Below, piece by piece: positions 43,571 to 52,933 of a stretch of DNA of 58,360 bases. The notes below the pieces were generated by a model. It searched no databases. It was not told the DNA's origin and saw only the letters and a list, made by a program, of their open reading frames with translations. The stretch spans positions 1 to 58,360 of the forward strand of contig CAZEDU010000015.1 in NCBI GenBank assembly GCA_964511185.1, written 5' to 3'. Source of the stretch: CAZEDU01 sp964511185 (GTDB taxonomy: Bacteria; Myxococcota; Myxococcia; Myxococcales; Myxococcaceae). The translations under genes were made by a program, and so were the position numbers. The first letter of the stretch is position 1. Each line of letters starts with the position of its first letter.

Positions 43571-43849
43571 ATGGCCAACTGCATCGCGAAGTTCCGACCG
43601 GTTCTTCAGCGCGCCGAGCGTGACGGCAAGCTCACCTTCCCCGAGCTTCTGAAGCTGACCCGCACCGGCGTCGCCGCCATCCAGTGCGGCAAGACGAAGG
43701 CGCAGAAGAAGTCGCTCTTCCAGCAGGTCCGCTCGCAGATGGGCGGCGCGCTCCGCCGTCACCCGGTCAAGCACCCGGGCGATCTGATCGCGGTCGACGG
43801 CTTCTACATCGAGACCGATCGCGCGCTGCGAGCGCCGATCAAGCGCTGA
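43571..43849 (+). CDS. Small basic hypothetical protein
   Basis: This frame gives 92 residues from the ATG at 43571 with AAGGA a few bases upstream, beginning MANCIAKFRPVLQRAERDGK. It is rich in Lys, Arg and Gln and contains KLTRTGVAAIQCGKTKAQKK. No membrane segment or known motif. Its 3' end overlaps the 3' end of the converging symporter gene by 11 bp. I do not recognise it; the strong start context and codon bias support it as real. Confidence 0.6.
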   Translation: MANCIAKFRPVLQRAERDGKLTFPELLKLTRTGVAAIQCGKTKAQKKSLFQQVRSQMGGALRRHPVKHPGDLIAVDGFYIETDRALRAPIKR

Positions 43850-45086
43850 TCTCCTCTTGCTCCCCATTGGCCACGCACACCGCGATGGCCAAGTCGCCGG
43901 TGACGTTCACGGTGGTGCGGCACATGTCGAGGAACCGGTCGACGCCCAGAATCAGCCCCAGGCCTTCGACCGGAATCCCGAACATCACGAGGATCATCGC
44001 GATGACGGGAATGGAACCGGCCGGCACGCCCGCGGTGCCGATGCCGCCCAAGATGCAGATGAGCATCACCACGCCCTGCTGAAGCAGGGTGAGCGGCACG
44101 TCGTAGAGCTGCGCCAAGAACAGCACGGTCACGCCCTCGAACAGCGCGGTGCCGTTCTGGTTCATCGCCGCGCCGGCGGTGAGCACGAAGCGGCTCACGT
44201 GGCGCGGCAGCTTCAGCTCCTCCTCGCCCACCTGCAAAGCGGTCGGCAGCGTCGCGCTCGACGACGCGGTGGAGAACGCGGTCACCATCGCCAGCCGCAC
44301 GGACTTGAAGAACTGCAGCGGGCTCCTCTTCCCGATGAAGCGGATGGCCAGCGAGTAGACGCCGAACATGTGCAAGGACAGCCCGAGCAGCACGACGCCG
44401 ACGAACACGCCGAGCTGCACGATGAGCTTGGGGCCCAAGCGCGCGCCCATCACGAACAGCAAGGCGCCGACGCCCAACGGCGCGAGCCGGAGCACCAAGT
44501 GGATGAGCCGCATCATCACTTCGTACAGCCCGGCGATGGCGGCCTTCAGCGTGCGCGCGGAGTCGGACTGCAGCCCCGCCAGCGCGATGCCGAAGAGCAG
44601 CGAGAAGAAGATGAGCCCGATCATGTCGCCCTGCGCGACCACGCGGATGATGTTGTCGGGCACCATCGAGACGATGAGCTGCGCGGCGGTGCTGGAGGGC
44701 GGCTTAGGGACCTCGGCCGCAGGCGACTGCGCGCGAATGGCCTCGAGCGCGTCGAGCGACAGCGCCTTGCCGGGCTGCAGCGCGTTCACCAGCACCAGCC
44801 CCACCAGCACCGCGATGGTCGAGACCACCACGGTCATCGCCAGCGTCCTCACGCCCAGCCGCCCGAGCTGCTTGAGCTCCAGCTCGCACACGCCCAACAC
44901 CAGCGCGGAGAAGAGCAGCGGCGCCACCAGCACGAAGAGCAGCCGTAGAAAAATCTGCCCCGTCGGCCAGAGCAGGTTGTCCACGGTCCAGCTCAGCGCC
45001 GGGTGTCCCGGAAGCAGCGCGTGCGCGGCGAGCCCCAAGGTCGCCCCGCTCACCACCCCGATGAGCAGCTTCTTGTTGTCGGTCAT
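43839..45086 (-). CDS. Dicarboxylate/amino acid:cation symporter (SDF/DAACS family)
   Basis: This 415-residue inner-membrane transporter takes up glutamate, aspartate or C4-dicarboxylates with H+ or Na+. About eight hydrophobic segments are visible. The family signatures are in order: the serine-rich hairpin tip FSTASSSATLPT near 280, the TM7 motif AAMNQNGTALFEG near 317 (family NMDGT-like), the HP2 stretch GGIGTAGVPAGS near 355, and TM8 DRFLDMCRTTVNVTGD near 388, whose Asp and Arg line the substrate site. An insertion of Pro/Ser (EVPKPPSSTAAQ) sits in the 3-4 loop region. It is divergent from the amine oxidase gene, 54 bp apart. Confidence 0.94.
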   Translation of the reverse strand: MTDNKKLLIGVVSGATLGLAAHALLPGHPALSWTVDNLLWPTGQIFLRLLFVLVAPLLFSALVLGVCELELKQLGRLGVRTLAMTVVVSTIAVLVGLVLVNALQPGKALSLDALEAIRAQSPAAEVPKPPSSTAAQLIVSMVPDNIIRVVAQGDMIGLIFFSLLFGIALAGLQSDSARTLKAAIAGLYEVMMRLIHLVLRLAPLGVGALLFVMGARLGPKLIVQLGVFVGVVLLGLSLHMFGVYSLAIRFIGKRSPLQFFKSVRLAMVTAFSTASSSATLPTALQVGEEELKLPRHVSRFVLTAGAAMNQNGTALFEGVTVLFLAQLYDVPLTLLQQGVVMLICILGGIGTAGVPAGSIPVIAMILVMFGIPVEGLGLILGVDRFLDMCRTTVNVTGDLAIAVCVANGEQEEISA

Positions 45087-45140
45087 CTGGGCGGCAGAGC
45101 GTAGGCGCGATGGGAGCACGTCCCAAGCGCCTTCCCCAAC

Positions 45141-46472
45141 ATGTCCGACGTGCGCATCTTGTTTGCCGTGCACCCGTCCGTGGACGTCGCCATTCTCGGA
45201 GCAGGGGTCGCCGGTCTGGCGGCGGCGCAGTCGCTTCAACGCGCCGGCCTCAAGGTTCGAGTGTTCGAGGCGCAAGACCGCATCGGCGGGCGCGTTCACA
45301 CCTGGCGCGCGGCAGCCTGGCCCTTTCCCATCGAGCTGGGCGCCGAGTTCGTGCACGGCAAGCCGCCCGAGCTGCTTCGGCTGCTGAAGCGCCACGCCCC
45401 GGTGCGGCCGGCCGACGGGGTCCACTGGGTGCAACGGGCGGGCAGGCTCGCGCGCGGCGCCGGCGCCTTCGAGCGGGCGATGGCGCTCTTCCCCGGCGCC
45501 CTGGAGGCACCCGAGCAGAGCATCGACCGCTACCTGCGCGCGCAGCGGGTGGCGCCGCTGGTCCAGGCCCTGGCGCGCGCCTTCGTCGAGGGCTTCTACG
45601 CCGCCGACCCCCGCCGTGCGAGCGCGCACGCCATCGGACAGATGGCGGTGGCGTCGGACGCGCTCGGGGGAGACACCTTGTCCCGCGCGGTCGAGGGCTA
45701 CGACACGGGGGTGACCGCGCTCGCGTCGGCGCTGCATCGGGCCGGCGCGCTGTGGCTGAACGCGGTGGTCACCGAGGTCCACTGGTCGCCCCGAGGGGCG
45801 CGGATCCGCTCGCGCACCCAGCGCGGCGCCGGGCTCCCCGAGGTGGCGGCCCGGCGGGTGGTCGTCGCGCTGCCGGTCTCGATTCTCCAGCGTCGAAGTC
45901 GCGGCGAAGCCGTCCGGTTCGTGCCTCCGCTCGACGACAAACGCAAGGCCCTCGCGGCGCTCGAGATGGGCGACATCGTGAAAGTCATCGCGCGGTTCCG
46001 CGAGAGCCCGTGGGCCCACCTGCCCGGGCTGCGGCGTCGGGACTTCGCCTTTCTGCACGGCCCCTCGCAACCCGTGCCGACCTGGTGGCGCCCCCTGCCA
46101 CACCAGGCGCCGGTGCTGGTCGGGTGGGCCGCCGGCCCGAAAGCCGCGACACTGGTCGCGCGCCCGGAGGAGCGGATCGTCGACCTCGCCCTCACCAGCC
46201 TGAGCGCGCTGCTCCAGCGACCGCGCGGGACGCTCGAGCCGCTGCTCGAGGCGGTGCACGTCGAGAACTGGGCGCATCGCCCCTTCCAGCGCGGCGGCTA
46301 CTGCGTCATTCCGGTCGGACAGAGCTGGGCGCTCGAGGCGCTCGCGCGGCCAGTGGCCGACACGCTCTTCTTCGCCGGAGAGGCGACGAACCACGCAGGC
46401 CACGCCGGGACCGTCCACGGCGCCATCGACACCGGTCGCGCCGCGGCCAAGGCGATTCTCGCGCGCATGTAG
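45141..46472 (+). CDS. FAD-dependent amine oxidase
   Basis: This 443-residue flavoprotein of the monoamine/polyamine oxidase family has the dinucleotide loop VAILGAGVAGLAAAQSLQRAG at about 15-35, then VFEAQDRIGGRVHT (Gly-Gly-Arg FAD clamp) and IELGAEFVHG. The C-terminal FAD motif is FFAGEATNHAGHAGTVHGAI near 410-430. The substrate is not evident; the same fold includes carotenoid desaturases and tryptophan oxidases, but the motifs suit polyamine-type oxidases best. The ATG at 45141 lacks a clear ribosome site. The stop and the following flippase start are bracketed by an inverted repeat. Confidence 0.88.
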   Translation: MSDVRILFAVHPSVDVAILGAGVAGLAAAQSLQRAGLKVRVFEAQDRIGGRVHTWRAAAWPFPIELGAEFVHGKPPELLRLLKRHAPVRPADGVHWVQRAGRLARGAGAFERAMALFPGALEAPEQSIDRYLRAQRVAPLVQALARAFVEGFYAADPRRASAHAIGQMAVASDALGGDTLSRAVEGYDTGVTALASALHRAGALWLNAVVTEVHWSPRGARIRSRTQRGAGLPEVAARRVVVALPVSILQRRSRGEAVRFVPPLDDKRKALAALEMGDIVKVIARFRESPWAHLPGLRRRDFAFLHGPSQPVPTWWRPLPHQAPVLVGWAAGPKAATLVARPEERIVDLALTSLSALLQRPRGTLEPLLEAVHVENWAHRPFQRGGYCVIPVGQSWALEALARPVADTLFFAGEATNHAGHAGTVHGAIDTGRAAAKAILARM

Positions 46473-46488
46473 TGCGTCACTCTACATG
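46466..46488. promoter_or_regulatory. Inverted repeat spanning stop and start codons
   Basis: CATGTAG (46466-46472) and CTACATG (46482-46488) form a 7-bp inverted repeat. The left arm contains the amine oxidase TAG stop and the right arm the flippase ATG. An mRNA hairpin here would hide the flippase start unless opened by ribosomes finishing the upstream gene, so translational coupling is possible; a dimeric operator is the alternative. Confidence 0.4.
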
Positions 46489-48060
46489 GCGCACAGCCGG
46501 GCAGCCGCGCTAGCGTCCCCTTCTGCCTTGAGTGACTCGCCGGAGCTGAGCGCGAGCGCATCATCGTCCTCTGCCGGTCGGCGTGACGCGCTACAGGCCG
46601 TTCGTAATGGCGTGAAGCTGTTCCTGTCGGCGCTGGCGACGGGCGGCATCGCCGTGGCGATGCGCTTCGTGGTGCCCGCAATCCTGGGCCCCAAGCTCTA
46701 CGGCCCCTACACCTACGCCGAAGCCTTCACCCTGATGTTCTTCGTCTTCCTGGGGTTGGGGGTCGACACCTACATCCGGCGCGAAGTGTCGGTGCGCCCC
46801 GAGCACGCCAGCGAGTTCTTCGGCGGCGTGCTGGTGGTGCGGCTGGCGATGGCGGTCCTGGCCTTCTCGGCGATGGCCTTCGTGCTGCACCTCACCGGCG
46901 CGCCCGAGCAGACCCGCTACCTGGTCTACCTGTTCGGCTGCGCGCAGCTGTGCACGCTCTCCAGCCAGAGCTTCGCGGCGATGCTGCAGAGCAAGGGCGA
47001 CGTCAACGGGCTCGTCGTCTGGAACATCGTCTCCAAGCTGCTCTGGGCGGGCCTGGTCATCGCCTCGCTCACCAGCGGCATCGAGCTGTGGGGGCTGGGC
47101 GCCGCGCTGTTCTTCGCCGAGCTGGTGAAGGCGGGCGCGCTCTTCTTGCTGGCCAAGAAGCACCTGACGCTCACGTTCTCGGTGAGGCTCGACGCGGTCC
47201 GGGCCGCGATCGTCGCGAGCCTGCCGTTCTACCTGAACGAGGTCGCCTTCACGATTTACAACAAGCTCGACGTCAACGCGCTCGAGTGGACGGCGAGCGC
47301 GCTGCTCACCGCTGAGAAAGCCAACCGCGAGGTCGGCTACTACGGCGCGGCGGCCCGCATCGGCGACCTGACGATGTACATCTCGCCGGTCATCTTCTCG
47401 GTGTTGATGCCGCTGCTCGCGCGCGCCGCCGCCCGCTCGCAAGAGGAGTACACGCAGCTGCTCCGCCGCGCGCTCGAGCTGATCCTGGCGGTGGCCGTTC
47501 CCACCACGCTCGCGGTGGGCTTGGGCGCCGACGTGTGGATTCGCGTCATCTTCGGGCCGGACTACGCCCCTGCGGCGGCGGCGCTGCGCATCCTCGCGCC
47601 GCTCTTCATCCTCACCTACGTCGCGGTGGTCACCGCGGTGGTGCTCGCCATCAACCGCAAGCCGTGGGCGGTGTTCTACATCTCGCTCTGCGGCCTGGCG
47701 CTCAACGCGACCCTCAACGCCACCCTCATCAAGCCGAGCATCCTGCGCTTCGGCGAAGGCGGCGGCGGCGTGGGCGGCGCGCTCGCGCAGGTCGGCACCG
47801 AGCTGCTCGTCACCACCTTGTTGTTGTGGCTCGTCGGCCGGCAGGCGATTGACCGCCGCACCCTCGTGATGCTGTTCAAGACCGCGCTGGTGTGCGCGGC
47901 GGTCGTCGCGCTCGATCGCTACCTGCTCGCGCTCGGCCCCTCGCGGCTCCTCGTCGACGCGTTCGCGTACGTGGTGCTCATCCTGCTCGTTCGAGCGATT
48001 CCGCTGAAAGAGACGGCGGACTTTCTGCGCGCGGCGCTGCGCGCACGGAAGGCGACCTGA
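46486..48060 (+). CDS. Polysaccharide flippase (Wzx/PST-type)
   Basis: This inner-membrane protein of 524 residues has about twelve to fourteen hydrophobic segments, after a Ser/Ala-rich N-terminal tail of about 35 residues. Patterns such as IAVAMRFVVPAILGPKLYGPYTYAEAF and LNEVAFTIYNKLDVNALEW (the Asp in a membrane helix) and VGYYGAAARIGDLTMYI match PST/MurJ-like oligosaccharide flippases. It should move lipid-linked glycan units across the inner membrane. The last base of its stop is the first of the PLP decarboxylase ATG (TGATG), so the two are coupled. The start could be downstream of the tail, for example a later in-frame start. Confidence 0.9.
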   Translation: MAHSRAAALASPSALSDSPELSASASSSSAGRRDALQAVRNGVKLFLSALATGGIAVAMRFVVPAILGPKLYGPYTYAEAFTLMFFVFLGLGVDTYIRREVSVRPEHASEFFGGVLVVRLAMAVLAFSAMAFVLHLTGAPEQTRYLVYLFGCAQLCTLSSQSFAAMLQSKGDVNGLVVWNIVSKLLWAGLVIASLTSGIELWGLGAALFFAELVKAGALFLLAKKHLTLTFSVRLDAVRAAIVASLPFYLNEVAFTIYNKLDVNALEWTASALLTAEKANREVGYYGAAARIGDLTMYISPVIFSVLMPLLARAAARSQEEYTQLLRRALELILAVAVPTTLAVGLGADVWIRVIFGPDYAPAAAALRILAPLFILTYVAVVTAVVLAINRKPWAVFYISLCGLALNATLNATLIKPSILRFGEGGGGVGGALAQVGTELLVTTLLLWLVGRQAIDRRTLVMLFKTALVCAAVVALDRYLLALGPSRLLVDAFAYVVLILLVRAIPLKETADFLRAALRARKAT

Positions 48061-49411
48061 TGGCGAAGCGAATCTCCAAGGCGGCGCTGAAGCGCGCGCT
48101 CCGGCCTGTCGCGCGAAGGTTGGCGAAGACCGGCGCGGGGCTCCCACCGTCCCTGTGGAAGCTCGAGCACCAGGCCGGCCGCGGCTTGTGCCTCGAAGGG
48201 CTCCCGCTCCATGCGCTGCTGGAGGAGCTCGGGTCGCCGCTGCACGTGGTGCACGCCGCCAAGCTCCAGGAGAACCTCGACGCGTTCCTCTCGGAGCAGG
48301 GCGGGCCGGTTCCCTACGTCATCGGCTACTCGTACAAGACCAACCCCGTCGCCGGCGTGCTGCGGCTGCTGCACCAGCGCGGCGTGTGGGCCGAGGTGAT
48401 CTCCGCCTATGAGCTGTGGCTCGCGCTGCACCTGGGCGTGCCTCCGGAGCAGATCATCTACAACGGGCCCGCCAAGTCGGAGGCGTCGGTCGAGGAGGCG
48501 ATCCGCCGCGGCATCCACCTGATCAACCTGAACTCCGCCGACGAGCTCGAGCCCACCGTCCGCCTCGCCCAGAAGCTCCAGAAGCGACCGCGCGTCGGGC
48601 TGCGCGTCTCGCCCGCCGGCGGTTGGGCGGGACAGTTCGGCGTTCCCATCCAAGGCGGCAAGGCGCTCGAGGCGTTCACGCGCGCCAAGACCATCGGGAG
48701 CCTGGAGCTGGTCGGGCTGCACGCGCACGCCGGAGGAACGCTGCGCACCGCGGAGCGGGTGAGCCACTTCTTGGGACAGATCCTCGCCTTCCTCGACGAG
48801 CTGGACCGGCGCCTGGGCTGGCAGCCGCAGGTGCTGGACGTGGGTGGGAGCCTCGCGATTCCCACCGTGACCGGCTTCACCGCCGCGCAGCAGCGCATGG
48901 CCGAGAGCTTGCGGGTGCCGCCGCCCGCGCCCGCCTGGGAATCGTCGCTCACCATCCAGGATTACGTGCGGCTCGTCACGCGAACGGTGCGCGGACACTT
49001 CGAGCGGGTGGGCCGCCCGCCGCCGAAGCTGGTGTTCGAGCCCGGCCGAGCGCTCACCGGCAACACTCAGCTCTTGCTCACGCGGGTGATGGCGCTCAAC
49101 CAGAGCCGCGAGCCGGTGCACGCCATCCTCGACGCCGGCATCAACCTGGCCGAGGCGGTGAGGCACGAGTACCACCAGCTGTTCCCGGTAAACCGGTACG
49201 GCGAGGCCGCGGCGCGCACGTACGCGCTGGCGGGCCCCATCTGCAGCCCGGGCGACCTCACCTACCCCGCGGCCGAGCTACCCGAGCTGAAGGTGGGCGA
49301 CTCGCTGGCGATCATGGATGCGGGCGCGTACTTGGTGCCGTTCTCGACGTCGTTCTCTTTTCCGCAGCCGGCGATCGCGCTGGTCGAGAACGGCAAGGCG
49401 CGGCTGATCCG
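48060..49411 (+). CDS. PLP-dependent decarboxylase (DapDC/ODC family), cut by assembly gap
   Basis: This is a fold-type III decarboxylase related to diaminopimelate and ornithine decarboxylases. About 450 residues are visible before the run of Ns. The PLP lysine is Lys 93 in GYSYKTNPV; further landmarks are GLHAHAGGTL (His-Gly-like PLP contacts), LDVGGSLAIP, FEPGRALTGN, the catalytic-loop Cys in AGPICSPGDL and MDAGAYLVPFSTSFS. Only the last few residues are missing. Context with the flippase and not with lysine biosynthesis suggests a dedicated role in making an amine or modified amino acid for a surface glycan, as seen for decarboxylases linked to exosortase systems. Confidence 0.88.
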
Positions 49412-49511
49412 NNNNNNNNNNNNNNNNNNNNNNNNNNNNNNNNNNNNNNNNNNNNNNNNNNNNNNNNNNNNNNNNNNNNNNNNNNNNNNNNNNNNNNNNN
49501 NNNNNNNNNNN
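49412..49511. other. 100-base run of N (scaffold gap)
   Basis: Exactly 100 unknown bases between two converging, truncated genes. Such a round number is normally a placeholder, so the true distance is unknown. Confidence 0.98.
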
Positions 49512-50734
49512 CGCACCAGGCCGCCGGGGTGGCGCAGCATCAGCGCGAGGAACGCGGCGGTCGGCGCCGGGTCGTCCGGATCGTTGATGATGTCCACGCT
49601 CTGCTGGCGCAGGTCGCCGACGTAGTCGATGAGCCGCTTGCCGCGCTCGGGGCCCTTCATCAGCTCCACCCACTTGCTCAGGTGGTACGGCACCGAGTGA
49701 ATCCAGCGGACCTCGTTGCGCGCCGGCGCCATCTTCGGCAGCGGCTGGCCGGTCGCCATGCGGTACCACAGCAGCGGCAGGTCGTTGTTCCGCGCCACGT
49801 CGAAGCTGATGAACCCGTGCGCGCGCGGGTTCAAGTCGATCGCCACCCAGTCCTCCACGCGCGCGTCCCAGATCAACTCCAGCTCGAACATGCCGCGCCC
49901 GAGCACCGCCTGGGTGAGCTTGAGCCCCGTCTCGAGCAGCCCGTCGTTCTCGCACGCCTCGAACTCGATGCCGATGCCGAGCGCCGGCGGCCACTGGGCG
50001 ATCTTCCGGCTCGCGGCCAAGGCCAGCGGCTCACCGCCTTCGCCCAACAGCCCGCTGATGCTGTACAGGTTCTCGAGCGTGCGCGGCACGTACTCCTGAA
50101 TCAGCGGCAGCGCGAGGTCGGGGTAGCGCTCCTGAATCGGCGACTTCTCCGCCGGCATCTGGTACGCGCGGTAGTGGCGCCGAAACTCGGCCGCGTCGTT
50201 CACCACCGCGCCGCGCACCAGCCCCGCCGCCACGTGGGTCTTCGGCTTGAAGATGACCGGATACTGAAGGGTGTCCGCGAGCGCGTGCGCCTCTTCCAGC
50301 GTCTTCGGGTAGTACGTCTTCGGCGTCCGGAAGCCCGCCTGAGCGCACGCCGCGTCGAAGCGGTCCTTGAACAGCGTGGTGAGCACCGCCTCGCGGTCGG
50401 GCAGCCCCCGCCTCAGCTCCGGCCGAAAGGCGTCGGCCAGCTCGGCCGCGTAGTACGCGGTCATGTCCGACGTCGGCGCCACCAGCTCGATCCGGCCGCT
50501 CTTCAGCTCCCGCTCGAGCCACGGCAGAAACACCCGCGCGTCCTCCGCGTCGGGGCAGCGCTCGAACGAAGTGCAGTACCGCGAGAAGCGCGCCACCGGC
50601 CAACGGCGCGACGAGTACAGCCGCATCGGCACGTTCGCGCGCCCCAAAGACCGGCTGAACGCCAGCGCGCCGGGGGCATCGGCGTCGAAGATCGCGACGC
50701 GCGGTCGAGAGGAGCTAGAGGGATCGGTCGCCAA
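49512..50734 (-). CDS. ATP-grasp enzyme, C-terminus lost in the gap
   Basis: This is an ATP-grasp ligase-like protein with about 407 residues visible from a TTG at 50734. The N-terminal part, RVAIFDADAPGALAFSRSLG, is the pre-ATP-grasp Rossmann-like domain. The ATP-binding core has YPVIFKPKTHVAAGL near 168-182 (phosphate-loop Lys), LIQEYV near 226 and, in the distal lobe, ELIWDARVEDWVAIDLNPRAHG near 288-309, where Glu, Asp and Asn coordinate magnesium. Such carbamoyl-phosphate-synthase-like proteins attach a carboxylate to an amine or amino acid. It faces the decarboxylase across the gap, suggesting a shared pathway. Confidence 0.85.
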
Positions 50735-50838
50735 ATGAGGTGCCGGTCTTTGTCTGGGGGGCAGTCCAGTTTACTTCGGCTTCCCTCCACCGCCAGCGCT
50801 TTGACGCCCCAGGCGCCCTTCCGATGGCGCTCCGCCGG

Positions 50839-52188
50839 TCAGGAGGGCGGGGGCGCGCGCTCCACCGGCTCGCGGCGGTCCTGGAGCTCGAGCGTCACCG
50901 GCCGAGACACCGCCGGGACCCGACCGCCCAGCCCGGTGATCAGCCGCGCCCCGCGTTGGTAGGTGAGGTACGACCAGGTCCACTGCAGCAACACGGCCAA
51001 CCGGTTGCGGAAGCCGACGAGGAACAGCAGGTGGATGAAGAGCCACGCGAGCCAGCCCAGGAAGCCGGACAGCTGCAGCGTGCCGCGCTCGGCCACGCCC
51101 GCCGCGCGCCCGATGGTCGCCATCGTGCCGCGGTCTTTGTACCGAAACGGCACGGTGGCCTCGCCGCGCACACGCCGCAGCACGTTCTGCGCCGCGTGCG
51201 TCCCTTGCTGAATCGCCACCGGCGCCAAGCCGGGCAGCGGCTTGCCGGTCTGGTGCGGGAAGGACGCCAAATCACCGATGACGAACACGTTCGGGTGACC
51301 GGGCACCGACAGGTCCGCCTCCACCGGCACACGTCCCACCCGGTCGAGCGTGACGCCCAACGAGCGCGCGAGCGGTGAGGCCGAGACGCCCGCCGCCCAC
51401 AGCACCGTGCGCGACGCGAGGTGGGCTCCGCTGCGCAGGGTGACGCCGCGCGCGTCGAGGTGGGCGACCGCGGCGTCGGTCAGCACCTCCACCCCGAGCC
51501 GCTCGAGCGACTGGCGGGCGCGCTGGCTCAGCGCCTCGGGGAAGGCCGAGAGCACGCGCGGCCCCGCCTCGACCAAAAGCACGCGCGCCTTGGTGGGGTC
51601 GACATTGCGGAAGTCTTTGATCAACGTGTGCCGCGCCAGCTCGGAGATGGCCCCGGCCAGCTCGACGCCGGTCGGTCCCGCGCCCACCACCACGAAGGTG
51701 AGCAGCGCCGCGCGCGCCTGCGGGTCGGTCTCCTTCTCCGCCGCCTCGAACGCCAACAGCACGCGGCGGCGCATCTCGAGCGCGTCATCGAGCGACTTGA
51801 GGCCCGGCGCGATCGGCTCCCATTCGTCGTGCCCGAAGTACGCGTGCCGCGCGCCGGTGGCGAGGATGAGGTGGTCGTACGGCAGCGGCCCGTCGCTCGT
51901 CATCAGGCGCGACTGGTCCAGCTCGACCGCGGCGACCTCCGCCATCAGCACCTCGACGTTCGGGCACTTGCGCAGAACCGAGCGGATCGGCATGGCGATC
52001 TCGCCCGGCGACAACCCCGCGGTGGCCACCTGGTACAGGAGCGGCTGGAACAGGTGGTAGTTCTGCCGGTCGACCAGCGTCACGCCCACCGGCCCGCGGC
52101 AGAGCGCCTTGGCGGCGTACAGCCCGCCGAAGCCGCCCCCGACAATCACCACCCGCGGCACACCCGCGCTCATCTCGCGGTCTTTCAT
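50839..52188 (-). CDS. ndh: Type II NADH dehydrogenase
   Basis: This 449-residue membrane-associated flavoenzyme passes electrons from NADH to quinone without pumping protons. The FAD loop VVIVGGGFGGLYAAKAL is at about 13-29 and the NAD loop FVVVGAGPTGVELAGAI near 165-181. The sequence HLFQPLLYQVATAGLSPGEI and the FAD-linked VFVIGDLASFPHQTGKPLPGLAPVAIQQG are typical of NDH-2. The C-terminal segment LGWLAWLFIHLLFLVGFRNRL anchors it to the inner membrane. The ATG at 52188 is the chosen start; an ATG at 52173 (MSAGVPR) is also possible. Confidence 0.93.
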   Translation of the reverse strand: MKDREMSAGVPRVVIVGGGFGGLYAAKALCRGPVGVTLVDRQNYHLFQPLLYQVATAGLSPGEIAMPIRSVLRKCPNVEVLMAEVAAVELDQSRLMTSDGPLPYDHLILATGARHAYFGHDEWEPIAPGLKSLDDALEMRRRVLLAFEAAEKETDPQARAALLTFVVVGAGPTGVELAGAISELARHTLIKDFRNVDPTKARVLLVEAGPRVLSAFPEALSQRARQSLERLGVEVLTDAAVAHLDARGVTLRSGAHLASRTVLWAAGVSASPLARSLGVTLDRVGRVPVEADLSVPGHPNVFVIGDLASFPHQTGKPLPGLAPVAIQQGTHAAQNVLRRVRGEATVPFRYKDRGTMATIGRAAGVAERGTLQLSGFLGWLAWLFIHLLFLVGFRNRLAVLLQWTWSYLTYQRGARLITGLGGRVPAVSRPVTLELQDRREPVERAPPPS

Positions 52189-52227
52189 CGCTGCTCCGCC
52201 ACCCGTCCATAAAACCTGTGAAGGAAA

Positions 52228-52863
52228 CTAGTGAAGCTTGATGCGCGCCTTGGGCCTCTTCGCCGGCCGGGTGCGCTTGGTCACCATGCGCACGACGCCG
52301 TAGAAGAGCTGGTCCTCCGTGTACACGCGGCGCGTCTTCTGCCCGGCCTCGAACCAAGCGGGCGGCCGCTCGAGCCAGTGCTGCACCAACACCTCGCCGT
52401 CGTAGGCGAAGGGGGCCCACAGCTCGGGCGGGCAGCGCTTCAGGTACCGGCGGATGATCGGGTTCAGCTGATCCGCGAACGCCTTGCCGCCCATCATCGC
52501 GTGGCGCCGCTCGCGCGAGAGCGTGCCGTCGAACTTCTTGGAGATGTGAAACAGCTCGTGCAGGAGCGTGCCGATGCGCGCCTCGGCGGTGCCCGAGCGG
52601 AAGAACAGCGGGCGCAAGGTGATGCAGTAGAGCATGCGCTTGTCGTTCACCTTGACCATCGGCTTGCGGCGGCCGAGCCGGTCCCGGGTCTTGCCGCCCT
52701 CGAACGCGAGCGGCTTCACCGTGCCGCGCGAGGCCCTGCGCGCCTCGCCGGCGACCACCAGCAGCCGCGAGGGCTTGACGTGCGCGAACTCGGGCATCGC
52801 GCTGCACACGTCCTTGAGGAGCGCTCGCACTGCCCGGTTGAAGTTGGGGCGTCGCTGGACCAC
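52228..52863 (-). CDS. Putative zinc metallopeptidase
   Basis: This protein has about 211 residues from a GTG at 52863, without an obvious ribosome site; the frame is open further upstream without support. The motif TLLHELFHISKKFDG contains HExxH (His 102, Glu 103, His 106), the zinc-binding and catalytic element. The overall size and the later MMGGKAFADQLNP and YDGEVLVQHWLERPP resemble the putative phage metallopeptidase group. No signal peptide, so it acts in the cytoplasm or after lysis. The N-terminal half (FNRAVRALLKDVCSAMPEF) is helical. Substrate unknown. Confidence 0.78.
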   Translation of the reverse strand: MVQRRPNFNRAVRALLKDVCSAMPEFAHVKPSRLLVVAGEARRASRGTVKPLAFEGGKTRDRLGRRKPMVKVNDKRMLYCITLRPLFFRSGTAEARIGTLLHELFHISKKFDGTLSRERRHAMMGGKAFADQLNPIIRRYLKRCPPELWAPFAYDGEVLVQHWLERPPAWFEAGQKTRRVYTEDQLFYGVVRMVTKRTRPAKRPKARIKLH

Positions 52864-52933
52864 GGCTAGGAGGCGAAGACTAGCCGGAAAAGGGCTTGGG
52901 CGCGGGGCGCCGTTTGCACTAGATGCCCAAGGC

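Noticed and set aside
52895..52933. GG-N10-GC spacing resembling a sigma-54 promoter before the lipoprotein at 52934
   Set aside because: Only the two core dinucleotides fit; the wider -24 element (TGGCAC) is absent, and such a match is expected by chance in GC-rich DNA.
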